32,278 nucleotides of DNA from Minisyncoccota bacterium (GTDB lineage: Bacteria; Patescibacteriota; Minisyncoccia; Phycocordibacterales; UBA9973): the NCBI GenBank assembly GCA_017992255.1, contig JAGOPB010000005.1, positions 1 through 32,278 on the forward strand, given 5' to 3'. Below are positions 25,116 through 31,323 of this stretch, one piece after another. The translations under genes and the position numbers were made by a program. The notes below the pieces were generated by a model that saw nothing but the letters and a program-made list of their open reading frames with translations, had not been told where the DNA came from and did not search any database. The stretch's first letter is position 1, and every line of letters starts with the position of its first letter.

Positions 25116-25556
25116 TCAAAAACCTCTAACTCTTTGTTGATTGTTAGTTTTTGCTTTTTCTGTTCTATCCAAGATTTCAGATCTACCAACTTTCGCTTTC
25201 CAGTTACCCACCTGCCATTTTGCTTCATCAAGATTTTTTTGTACATTTTGTACTGATATCTGATGATCTTGCCACTGTCTTTTTGCTCGAGCAAACTCAG
25301 TTTCTTTTTGTCGTACATCGTTATCCAGTTTGCGCAAACTTGTTTCCTTTTCAAGTACTTCATTTTTGAGTCGATCAATACTCATTTTCAATTTCTTTTT
25401 TTCGTCATTCTTATCTTTTATTTCCAAATCTAGTTGTTTATATTTTTGTTCAATAGGAAAATTTTGTCTGATATTTGTTTTATTTGCAATGTCAGCAATA
25501 CGAAGTTTGTCTTCCCATTCTTTCAAATCTTTTTTATCTTGGTCTAGTGTACTCAT
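25116..25556 (-). CDS. Coiled-coil protein of unknown function
   Basis: This 146-aa protein is nearly all charged helix with heptad character (about 40-110) and no signal peptide or membrane segment. It starts MSTLDQDKKDLKEWEDKL and ends in a basic segment. No family was recognised. It lies 15 bp downstream of hpf in the same direction, so it is probably co-transcribed with it, and it converges with the pseudouridine synthase gene. Its partner or role is unknown. Confidence 0.65.
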   Translation of the reverse strand: MSTLDQDKKDLKEWEDKLRIADIANKTNIRQNFPIEQKYKQLDLEIKDKNDEKKKLKMSIDRLKNEVLEKETSLRKLDNDVRQKETEFARAKRQWQDHQISVQNVQKNLDEAKWQVGNWKAKVGRSEILDRTEKAKTNNQQRVRGF

Positions 25557-25571
25557 ATAACATTTTATTAC

Positions 25572-25943
25572 TTATTGATTGTCATGTGGTGTATACCACG
25601 ATTTAGTCATATCCTTGATTCGTTGAGCTCCTTTTCGTACACTGTGAAGTAGTCGTGTACGCAACGAATTTGTTCTGCGTTCTATATCGTTGGTTGCTTC
25701 ATCTATAGCACTCATAATATCGGATTTTGTGGATTCTGCATACAAACTCTTTCCTTGATATACAAAGCGGATTTCTGCCCGAAATATATCTCCTTGTTTG
25801 TGCTTTGTTTTTTGTTCTACCTCGACATATACAATATCATCTCCACTTAAATATTTTTCGAGACTGTTTGTGCGTTTTTCCACATATTCTTTTATATTCT
25901 GAGTAAGCTCTACATTTGTTGCTTTTATGGTTATTCGTGACAT
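25572..25943 (-). CDS. hpf: Ribosome hibernation-promoting factor, short form (HPF/RaiA family)
   Basis: This 123-aa protein has the beta-alpha-beta-beta-beta-alpha plan of the HPF/YfiA family: ITIKATNVELTQNIKEYVEK, then LEKYLSGDDIVYVEVEQKTK, IFRAEIRFVYQGKSLYAE and the second helix SDIMSAIDEATNDIERR. It has a basic C-terminal extension but no second dimerisation domain. These proteins bind the decoding region of the 30S subunit and silence ribosomes in poor growth. A promoter with TTTAAT and TATACT at 17-nt spacing lies about 30 nt upstream of the ATG. The coiled-coil gene follows. Confidence 0.9.
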   Translation of the reverse strand: MSRITIKATNVELTQNIKEYVEKRTNSLEKYLSGDDIVYVEVEQKTKHKQGDIFRAEIRFVYQGKSLYAESTKSDIMSAIDEATNDIERRTNSLRTRLLHSVRKGAQRIKDMTKSWYTPHDNQ

Positions 25944-25973
25944 AAGAATGTAAGTTATTTGATAATCACCTCT

Positions 25974-26002
25974 AGTATAGCGTACTTACGAGAAATATTA
26001 AA
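25974..26002 (-). promoter_or_regulatory. Promoter for hpf
   Basis: On the minus strand, TTTAAT (25997-26002) and TATACT (25974-25979) are 17 nt apart. The transcript would have a leader of about 24 nt before the hpf ATG, in contrast to the leaderless-type starts nearby. Confidence 0.5.
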
Positions 26003-26050
26003 ATCTGGCATGTATTCAAAGTAGATTTTCTAATACCATCAACAGTTTGC

Positions 26051-26056
26051 TATACT
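26051..26056 (+). promoter_or_regulatory. Extended -10 box, probable leaderless start
   Basis: TGC-TATACT ends 6 nt before the ATG at 26063, which leaves no room for a Shine-Dalgarno sequence. Confidence 0.6.
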
Positions 26057-26062
26057 TATTCT

Positions 26063-26266
26063 ATGGCAGAAAAATCACGAACTTCCAAAAGTATCCATAG
26101 TATTCCAACAGATTTTAAAAAAGCTATTGAACTGGATACACAAGTAAAAAAACTTCGGAAGGACTTATTTGTATTGTTGGCATCTGGGAGAGTTGTGCGA
26201 CATACATATGCCACTGTATATCCACGTCCCCTTTACGTACAAAGTATGAATCAAAGGATTGGATAA
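26063..26266 (+). CDS. Small basic protein of unknown function
   Basis: This 67-aa basic soluble protein has a helix (about 15-45; PTDFKKAIELDTQVKKLRKD) and a Tyr/Pro-rich end (YATVYPRPLYVQSM). No family was recognised. The evidence that it is real is a good extended -10 box at leaderless spacing and divergence from hpf with its own promoter. Confidence 0.55.
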   Translation: MAEKSRTSKSIHSIPTDFKKAIELDTQVKKLRKDLFVLLASGRVVRHTYATVYPRPLYVQSMNQRIG

Positions 26267-26324
26267 CCTAGTTAATTATTTACATATATAAAAAGGTATG
26301 CTAAAGTGATTCAAAATTAAAAAA

Positions 26325-27020
26325 ATGGAACAAGAAAACTTAATACGGATTCCTTTTAGTGAAAAGGAATATTATGTAACACCGCAAGGTGAGATAATAT
26401 CAAATGTTTATCGAAAAATGAACAAACTTAAAGGACGACCCTTTTTAGATACTAGAATTCGTACTTTTGATGTTGTTTCGAATACTAGTAAAAAAGTAAC
26501 CATATATTCCCATAGGATATTATTTTTTTGCTATATCTATCCTCTTATTCTAAAAAAAAATACATCATCAATGACACTTCAGGAGTATAGAGACATGGGT
26601 GATATTGTATTGAAAAATAATAGAAAGAGGGTAAGTCTAAGTAATATATTAATTGTACCAAAACAAAACAAAGTGGGCGAAAGAATTAAGAAAAAATTCC
26701 CGCACTTAGTAAAAGATTTGAAAGGAAAGAATTTAATAATAATAGGAAAAGATCTTACTAAAGTTAAAAAATATTTGAAACAAGAAAGGTCATACCCTTG
26801 GATTGCTAAAAATCTAAGTATAGATGTCCATCCGCAGGCAATCTATAGAGTAAGAAAACGATTAAGCCTTCCTACTAGGGTAAGTTATAAAATGTTATCA
26901 AAAAATGATAGATTAAAAATTATAGACCTTTCCGCTGAATTCTCAGGTGCAGAGTTGGCGAAAAGATATAATGTTTCTCCAACCACAATATCTAGAATCT
27001 TAAATGGACGAGTACAATAG
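26325..27020 (+). CDS. NUMOD4-like/HTH DNA-binding protein
   Basis: This 231-aa protein begins with a segment (about 8-72; FSEKEYYVTPQGEIISN, then VTIYSHRILFFCYIYP) that resembles the NUMOD4-type N-terminus found in HNH homing endonucleases. The central part is basic and helical (about 110-180). The C-terminus is a helix-turn-helix (about 203-229; SGAELAKRYNVSPTTISRIL) of the resolvase or Hin type. No HNH catalytic His-Asn-His set is visible, so it may be a degenerate mobile-intron-type protein or a DNA-binding regulator. It is followed by a strong terminator. The low GC and Lys-rich codons differ from the housekeeping genes, which suggests acquisition. Confidence 0.6.
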   Translation: MEQENLIRIPFSEKEYYVTPQGEIISNVYRKMNKLKGRPFLDTRIRTFDVVSNTSKKVTIYSHRILFFCYIYPLILKKNTSSMTLQEYRDMGDIVLKNNRKRVSLSNILIVPKQNKVGERIKKKFPHLVKDLKGKNLIIIGKDLTKVKKYLKQERSYPWIAKNLSIDVHPQAIYRVRKRLSLPTRVSYKMLSKNDRLKIIDLSAEFSGAELAKRYNVSPTTISRILNGRVQ

Positions 27021-27085
27021 AACCTGCACCAGCGCGTTTTTTTGTAAGATTTTTATAATTAAATAATCTTTTGACTAAGCTCAAT

Positions 27086-27120
27086 AAAAAAAGTCCGCGT
27101 GCAATGCACTCGGACTTTCT
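27086..27120. terminator. Bidirectional intrinsic terminator
   Basis: The stem AAAGTCCG / CGGACTTT encloses a second stem GTGC / GCAC with an AAT loop, flanked by A- and T-runs. It ends the HTH gene on the left and the metallopeptidase gene on the right. Confidence 0.85.
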
Positions 27121-27127
27121 ATACATT

Positions 27128-27861
27128 TTACCGTTTAGAAAGCTCCTCCAAGGCGGTTTTTTGATATGCTTTTGCTGCGGTTCTAACATCACCATCTTTG
27201 TATGTGAAACTATTTTGAATTATATATTTCAAACCTTTTTCACCAAATTCAGTTACTATCGGTTTTACAAGAATGTATCCTGCAGAATATGTCCACTCAT
27301 TATTTTTCCAGATAGTATTTTTTTTATTATCAGGAAATAGTTGAAATGAGATTTCTGTAGTGGTGTTACTATTAGAAAAATATTCTGCTACCCCTTCAGT
27401 TAGAATTTTTAGTGCTACTTTTTCTTCAAAAGAACGCTCTATCCAAGTCAACGTATCCGGCCATGTTTTTCCAAAATTTAAGACACTTATTTGGTCACAT
27501 AGAGCGTGTCCCAATTCATGATCGATCAACTCACGTGCCCAAACTGGTGCTATTTGAATGGTATCAGTACTTTCCCATTTTATATATTTATAGAAACTAC
27601 TAATCCATATAGCGTGGCTTGCTTGATCATAACAACCTGAAAAGTCACCAGACGTGATATATGACGGTCTTTCAAATTTAATTCTTGGTTCCCAGTGTTC
27701 AGAAAACAAAATTCCATATTTTTTTCCAGGGTATCCATCCTATGTTTGCAGAAATTTTCCCACTTCTCTTCTATCGTTCCAGGTTTTGCTGGAGGTAATA
27801 TTGTTGTATATGTATTTTCATTTGAAATACATATACATAATAGAAATATTAAGTTTTTCAT
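27128..27861 (-). pseudogene. Frameshifted gluzincin metallopeptidase (peptidase MA-like), secreted or lipoprotein
   Basis: Two overlapping frames make one protein of about 240 residues. The N-terminal frame from the ATG at 27861 gives a hydrophobic signal (MKNLIFLLCICIS, possible lipobox Cys) and runs to about 27741. The C-terminal frame runs from about 27738 to 27128, reading DGYPGKKYGILFSEHWEPR onward, with HELGH (about 27525-27540) and the downstream EGVAEYF that fits the third zinc ligand of gluzincins. Joining them needs a one-base change at the AGG/GAT junction (27739-27741), most simply a lost G. The frame B part is closed upstream by a TAG. It is either a broken gene, a sequencing error, or less likely a programmed -1 shift. 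The peptidase domain itself looks intact. Confidence 0.75.
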
Positions 27862-28085
27862 GATCTGTTTTTTCTCAGTATGTTCTATTGGCCAGTTTTG
27901 TCAACATAGTATTCTGCTGAACTCAACATATAATCAGAATATATCATGTATCTACAAAAAATTGTGATATAGTATGACAAATCAAACTTAGAAAAATGAT
28001 GGCTAAAAAAATTTAACAATAGATTATGAGGGTTATCCTGAAAATGAAGACCCTGATGATTTACCATTTTGATTTTACAAGAAAT

Positions 28086-28120
28086 AAAAGTCCGAGCATT
28101 TATATGCTTGGACTTTTTTT
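28086..28120 (+). terminator. Intrinsic terminator
   Basis: AAAAGTCC and AGCA pair with TGCT and GGACTTTT around a TTTATA-type loop, followed by a run of seven T on the + strand. It resembles the terminator at 27086 in its GTCC/GGAC stem. No intact gene lies directly upstream on the + strand, only the short ORF debris ending near 28069. Confidence 0.75.
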
Positions 28121-28187
28121 AGTATAGAAGTTCTAAAGCCTACAAGTGTATCAAAAAATCATTTTCTGAATAATATTATAATACTAA

Positions 28188-28221
28188 CTCCGAGCGCGGG
28201 ATGATGTTCGAACGGATATAA
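28188..28221. repeat. Diverged 34-bp repeat, copy 1
   Basis: It starts CTCCGAGCGCGGGATGATGT and matches the copy at 29110-29143 at 24 of 34 positions without gaps. It lies immediately before a 12-bp hairpin. Confidence 0.45.
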
Positions 28222-28251
28222 TAATAGGCCATATTAAAAATGGCCTATTAT
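28221..28251. other. Perfect 12-bp hairpin
   Basis: ATAATAGGCCAT pairs with ATGGCCTATTAT around a 7-nt loop. No T-run follows, so it is not a standard intrinsic terminator. It could be a structured element in a transcript leading to the small ORF at 28283. Confidence 0.7.
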
Positions 28252-28282
28252 GTCAGTTATTTAATACAAGCAAACCAACTTT

Positions 28283-28378
28283 ATGCTTGACACCTTTATA
28301 CGTGATTTAAAGAAATTTTTCCCCTATATGATAATATCATTAATAATTATTGGATTTTCTTCTATTTTATTTTTATAA
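28283..28378 (+). CDS. Possible 31-aa membrane peptide
   Basis: ATG to TAA gives a 31-residue peptide: a polar start (MLDTFIRDLKKFFPY) and one continuous hydrophobic helix of Ile, Leu, Phe and Ser (about 16-31). This is the shape of small membrane peptides such as type I toxins or regulatory micro-proteins. A 12-bp hairpin lies just upstream. There is no clear Shine-Dalgarno site or homologue, so it may be chance in AT-rich DNA. Confidence 0.3.
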   Translation: MLDTFIRDLKKFFPYMIISLIIIGFSSILFL

Positions 28379-28453
28379 ATTTCTTGCATGCATTAATTAT
28401 ACTCTAGGTTCTAACTTCTAAAAAAATAATATGGAATCATTTTAATAATGATT

Positions 28454-29002
28454 TTATTTATATAAATCCTCTTCTTCATAATAATATGATTGCTCGATAC
28501 CTTTCATGTATAACTCGCGATCATGTATTTTATCAGTTAAGGCACTACGCAAAAGTTCACGAATTTCTAAATCATTTACAGGACTTCTTTGCATAGCATT
28601 TAAATAGTCCAACTTGTCTATCTTATGCCAATCAATGCATTTTTTTAGATTTTTCTTTAAAATTAAATCAAGCCATATGCGCATACTTCTTCCATTCCCT
28701 TCACGAAATGGATGCGCAATATTCATTTCCACATATTTTTTTACAATTTCTTCAAAATTTTTCTCCGACATTTTTTCAATTTCTTTTAAAACATTCTCTA
28801 AATATAAATGTGAGGCAAAACGAAATCCACCTTTACTTATATCAACATGACGAATAACACCAGCGAAATCATACAAGCCATCAAAAAGGTAAGCATGAAT
28901 TTGTTGCAAGCCACGAGTGGTACCAACTCCAAAACTTTCAATTTCAACACTACCAAAGAGTTTACATGCTCGCTCTTTACTTGCTTCATCTATGTTTGAC
29001 AT
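28454..29002 (-). CDS. Fic-domain AMP-transferase with C-terminal inhibitory motif
   Basis: This protein has 182 residues from the ATG at 29002. That start lies 6 nt after a perfect TATAAT; the ATG two codons upstream lies directly against the box. The Fic core motif [14 protein letters not shown] (about residues 96-109) matches HxFx[DE]GNGRxxR with the catalytic His. Upstream is [20 protein letters not shown], the flap region. Fic proteins usually transfer AMP from ATP to a target protein. Near the C-terminus, [12 protein letters not shown] resembles the class III inhibitory helix ([ST]xxxE[GN]) with the key Glu kept and the last residue changed to Glu. So it is probably a self-inhibited Fic enzyme rather than one needing a separate antitoxin. 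It is a single gene in accessory DNA. Confidence 0.88.
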   Translation of the reverse strand: MSNIDEASKERACKLFGSVEIESFGVGTTRGLQQIHAYLFDGLYDFAGVIRHVDISKGGFRFASHLYLENVLKEIEKMSEKNFEEIVKKYVEMNIAHPFREGNGRSMRIWLDLILKKNLKKCIDWHKIDKLDYLNAMQRSPVNDLEIRELLRSALTDKIHDRELYMKGIEQSYYYEEEDLYK

Positions 29003-29008
29003 ATACAT

Positions 29009-29014
29009 ATTATA
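29009..29014 (-). promoter_or_regulatory. Extended -10 box of the Fic gene
   Basis: TGG-TATAAT on the minus strand ends 6 nt before the ATG at 29002. It supports a leaderless transcript and that start codon. Confidence 0.6.
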
Positions 29015-29071
29015 CCATAACTACACTTAATTTTCATCTCTCAAATACATTAAAATAGAAAGGATTAAATG

Positions 29072-29100
29072 AAAAAACAGGCCTGTTTTCGCCTATTTTT
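29072..29100 (-). terminator. Terminator after the ASCH/Nudix/nucleotidyltransferase operon
   Basis: Read on the minus strand, AAAAATAGGC and GCCTGTTTTTT pair with one mismatch and end in a T-run. The palindrome AACAGGCCTGTT overlaps the stem. It lies about 100 nt beyond the stop of the gene at 29203. Confidence 0.6.
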
Positions 29101-29109
29101 TCTATCTGG

Positions 29110-29143
29110 CTCCGAACTTGGGAGAATGTCCGAGATGTTATAA
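29110..29143. repeat. Diverged 34-bp repeat, copy 2
   Basis: It starts CTCCGAACTTGGGAGAATGT and pairs with the copy at 28188-28221. Both copies lie in intergenic DNA next to hairpins, on either side of the Fic gene. Confidence 0.45.
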
Positions 29144-29202
29144 AACAAGGAGATTAATGTAATTTTACCCTACACCCTTAAACACTATATATTAGCTATT
29201 TT

Positions 29203-29616
29203 TTATGATTTGGAATTGTTTTTTTGATATTCTTTAATCAATTCTATGTCTTTAAAATCCTTCTCTCGTCCTAATGCAGTTTTAAATTTAATAAGTTCAT
29301 TTAAATTCATAAAAGGTATATCTTCTATTATTGTGGCACTAGATATGGCTTCTTCTGTGGTCGTGTCATAATCTTCCCAATTTAGTTGAGGAATAATTTC
29401 ATATACATCTTTTTTAAGAAAAACACGAATCATTTCATACCTTTTATGTTCTTCCCATTCTCCAGATTCTTTTAATTTCTTATGTAAACTTTCTGTAACT
29501 GCAATATCTATATCGTTCGATTTTCTAATTCCTAACACATCTAAAATACCACTACCAACAACGACATATTGTCCTTTAGGAAAATTTAATTCTTTAATTT
29601 TTTCTATTATGTTCAT
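29203..29616 (-). CDS. Nucleotidyltransferase-fold protein
   Basis: This 137-aa protein has the pol-beta-type nucleotidyltransferase core motif (about 18-41): VVVGSGILDVLGIRKSNDID, with the G-S-G turn and the D-x-D pair (NDIDIAV), then IRVFLKKDVYEIIPQLNW as the third-strand region. The C-terminal helix (NLNELIKFKTALGREKDFKD) is typical of small stand-alone members that resemble AbiEii- or MNT-like proteins. Whether it modifies a nucleic acid, a nucleotide or a protein cannot be told. The start overlaps the stop of the Nudix gene by 4 bp (ATGA type), so they are translationally coupled. Confidence 0.72.
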   Translation of the reverse strand: MNIIEKIKELNFPKGQYVVVGSGILDVLGIRKSNDIDIAVTESLHKKLKESGEWEEHKRYEMIRVFLKKDVYEIIPQLNWEDYDTTTEEAISSATIIEDIPFMNLNELIKFKTALGREKDFKDIELIKEYQKNNSKS

Positions 29617-30107
29617 AATTTCTTTAATTCATTGAAAACCATAATATCTCTTAACGAACTATCATTCTTTGCTTTATTGTATTCATCCTTGAATCTTTTC
29701 TTGGCAACTTCTATATCTATTTCAATTGGCCTTGTTTCCACTTTTAATTCTTCGTCTGTAAGTTCTAGCTTTCTCTTTTTACCTTTAGTTTTTGCTATAT
29801 AATATATTATGTGAATAGCATATTCCTTTCTTATGTTTTCAACAAAACCAAGACATTTTATGCCATCAATCTCATAGCCAGTTTCTTCCAAAATTTCACG
29901 TTTTATTGCCTTAATGTTACTCTCATTCTTTTCTATACTTCCGCCAGGTAATTTTAATAAATGTTTTACACCATAACCATTTTCTTCTATACAAACTAAG
30001 GTATTTTTATTCTTGAAAATTAATCCTCTAACTTTTTTACGAATTGGAAGTTTCTCTATTTTCTTAATAGAAAAATTATGTTCATTTATAATTCCAATTT
30101 TTTTCAT
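29613..30107 (-). CDS. Nudix hydrolase
   Basis: This 164-aa protein has a complete Nudix box (about 55-77): GGSIEKNESN, then KREILEETGYEI, matching Gx5Ex7REUxEExGU with the metal-binding Glu residues present. Nudix enzymes cleave nucleoside diphosphates linked to another group, such as modified nucleotides or nucleotide sugars. An N-terminal segment (1-30) precedes the fold. It overlaps the ASCH gene upstream and the nucleotidyltransferase gene downstream by 4 bp each, forming a tight three-gene unit that suggests joint work on a nucleotide or RNA. The substrate is unknown. Confidence 0.87.
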   Translation of the reverse strand: MKKIGIINEHNFSIKKIEKLPIRKKVRGLIFKNKNTLVCIEENGYGVKHLLKLPGGSIEKNESNIKAIKREILEETGYEIDGIKCLGFVENIRKEYAIHIIYYIAKTKGKKRKLELTDEELKVETRPIEIDIEVAKKRFKDEYNKAKNDSSLRDIMVFNELKKL

Positions 30108-30433
30108 AATTCTTTTATTTTGATAGCCAATACCCCAAATTCTTTTTCTTGTTCTTTTGTATAAAATCCATAATATACAGATTCTGCTTCATATATATTA
30201 TCTTTATCTGGGATAACATTTTCTATTCCTTCTTTTTCTATCATCTCTCTGAAACTTTTATATATAGTGGTCATTTCTATTAAAAACTTCTTTTCCTCTG
30301 GTCCAACTAATAAAACATCACCAGTTTTTAGATCTTTAAATTTTCCTTTATTTAACCTACCTTCAATAGTTTTCTGCCCATTTAGAATAAAAGATAAATA
30401 TGGTTCTTGTACATTTAGCTGTATTGTTTGCAT
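30104..30433 (-). CDS. ASCH-domain protein
   Basis: This 109-aa protein has the ASCH beta-barrel pattern. The N-terminal segment (about 5-45) carries the conserved G-x-K-T-I-E-x-R-L (NGQKTIEGRLNKGKFKDLK) and GDVLLV. The closing strand is EFGVLAIKIKEL. ASCH proteins bind RNA or nucleotides and one group (YqfB) hydrolyses N4-acetylcytidine, but the function here is not assigned. It is the first gene of the overlapping ASCH-Nudix-nucleotidyltransferase operon, directly downstream of a terminator. Confidence 0.82.
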   Translation of the reverse strand: MQTIQLNVQEPYLSFILNGQKTIEGRLNKGKFKDLKTGDVLLVGPEEKKFLIEMTTIYKSFREMIEKEGIENVIPDKDNIYEAESVYYGFYTKEQEKEFGVLAIKIKEL

Positions 30434-30450
30434 ATTTATTAATAATAATC

Positions 30451-30482
30451 AAAAAAGCTGAACCTGTAAAGATTCAGCTTTT
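30451..30482. terminator. Bidirectional intrinsic terminator between ASCH genes
   Basis: The stem AAAAGCTGAA / TTCAGCTTTT has a loop of about 10 nt, flanked by A- and T-runs. It separates the second ASCH gene (30501-30824) from the ASCH-Nudix operon. Confidence 0.85.
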
Positions 30483-30500
30483 AATTGGATAATTTGAAGG

Positions 30501-30824
30501 CTAGTCAATGACTTCAACTTCAAAAACAAGAACACCAAGGGCTTCTTTGTGCGGAGGATAAATCGACTGGCAAATTTGCAAAATTTCTTGTTTTGTTTTA
30601 CCTTCAGCGATTAATGTATAATCTTCTTTTTCGAGCATTGAAACAAAAGTTTTGTATTTACGAACATCTTTCATCTTTACAGATAATCGATCACGTCCAC
30701 ATTCAAATGTAACAATTTGCCCTGCACGAATACCCCTTAAGTTAGCATAAGCAACTCTGATTTCGAGTTTTTTAACTCCTCTTTTCATTTGAAGGAAGTA
30801 TTCCTTCTTTAGTCTAATCAACAT
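30501..30824 (-). CDS. ASCH-domain protein, second type
   Basis: This 107-aa protein has the ASCH features GVKKLEIRVAYANLRGIRAG and GQIVTFEC, and a C-terminal YPPHKEALGVLVFEVEVID. The C-terminal block is closely similar to the truncated gene just upstream (YPPEKETLGVVVFEIVPLI), so the two are probably paralogues from a tandem duplication. It starts 4 bp after the stop of that remnant. Function as for other ASCH proteins is unassigned: probable nucleic-acid or nucleotide binding. Confidence 0.82.
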   Translation of the reverse strand: MLIRLKKEYFLQMKRGVKKLEIRVAYANLRGIRAGQIVTFECGRDRLSVKMKDVRKYKTFVSMLEKEDYTLIAEGKTKQEILQICQSIYPPHKEALGVLVFEVEVID

Positions 30825-30828
30825 AAAT

Positions 30829-30999
30829 TTAATTTATTAATGGAACAATTTCAAAAACTACAACACCAAGTGTTTCTTTTTCTGGCGGATAGAATTTATG
30901 CAATAAAGCAGATAGACCGCTTTTGTCATAACCAGGAACAATCTTACCTACATCTTCTACTTCAAGCATTTCCTCAATACCATCATACAGCCTATGTAG
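30829..30999 (-). pseudogene. ASCH-domain gene remnant truncated by the IS3-type element
   Basis: Only the C-terminal 56 residues remain: IEEMLEVEDVGKIVPGYDKS, then HKFYPPEKETLGVVVFEIVP, which match the end of the neighbouring ASCH protein. The open frame runs into the insertion-sequence terminal repeat at 31000-31020, where a GTG could start a hybrid peptide. The N-terminal half is not found on the far side of the element. Confidence 0.75.
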
Positions 31000-31020
31000 G
31001 GTACCCCAAACGTCGGACAC
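31000..31020 (+). repeat. Left inverted repeat of the IS3-type element
   Basis: It matches the right terminal repeat at 17 of 21 positions, with perfect outer GGTACCCCA and inner TCGGACAC. Confidence 0.85.
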
Positions 31021-31059
31021 TATTCTTAAGCATTACTAAGTAATATAGAATAGATGTAT

Positions 31060-31323
31060 ATGGCAAAAAAAGCATTTCGTATAGCTCCTGAAATCAAGGA
31101 GCAGATTATCAACCGCATCAAGAATGAAGGTGTCAGCGTCTCTCAAGCAGCACAAGACCATGGCGTCAGTACAGTGAGTATCTACTCATGGCTCGGAACA
31201 ACAGCAAAAAGTTCAGTGAGTATACTTGAACACAACAAGGTACTCAAAGAGAACACTCTCCTTAAAGCGCTCATCGGTGAACTGACATACAAACTCTCTA
31301 GTCAGGAAAAAAAGGGTTCTTGA
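31060..31323 (+). CDS. IS3-family transposase OrfA
   Basis: This protein has 87 residues from the ATG at 31060. Another ATG 6 nt upstream gives two extra residues. It has the IS3 OrfA helix-turn-helix (about 10-45; IKEQIINRIKNEGVSVSQAA ... VSTVSIYSWLG) and a leucine-zipper-like C-terminal helix (KVLKENTLLKALIGEL). OrfA binds the inverted repeats. The frame ends at a TGA that overlaps the ATG of orfB, just after the A_AAA_AAG site at 31308-31314. Confidence 0.9.
   Translation: MAKKAFRIAPEIKEQIINRIKNEGVSVSQAAQDHGVSTVSIYSWLGTTAKSSVSILEHNKVLKENTLLKALIGELTYKLSSQEKKGS
31308..31314 (+). promoter_or_regulatory. Programmed -1 frameshift site (A_AAA_AAG)
   Basis: The heptamer lies in the OrfA frame as GAA AAA AAG, nine bases before the TGA. 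A -1 slip moves ribosomes into the orfB frame, giving the OrfAB transposase usual for IS3 elements. Confidence 0.8.

Larger units (their letters stand above)
27862..28453. other. Low-GC intergenic region with hairpins and ORF debris
   Basis: About 590 bp holding a terminator, a 12-bp perfect hairpin, one copy of a diverged repeat and a possible 31-codon ORF, all listed separately. A further short open frame (about 28020-28069) would read NLTIDYEGYPENEDPDDLPF before its TGA, and would join MAKK (ATG at 27997) only if the 7-A run were one base longer. It is probably a gene remnant. Confidence 0.5.

Noticed and set aside
25106..25378. Minus-strand 90-codon frame beside hpf
   Set aside because: It overlaps the longer coiled-coil frame (25116-25556), which has the better start and composition.
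27997..28069. Short ORF that would need one more A in an A7 run to read MAKKNLTIDYEG onward
   Set aside because: At 24 codons, requiring a frameshift and with no homologue recognised, it was kept only as debris in the intergenic note.
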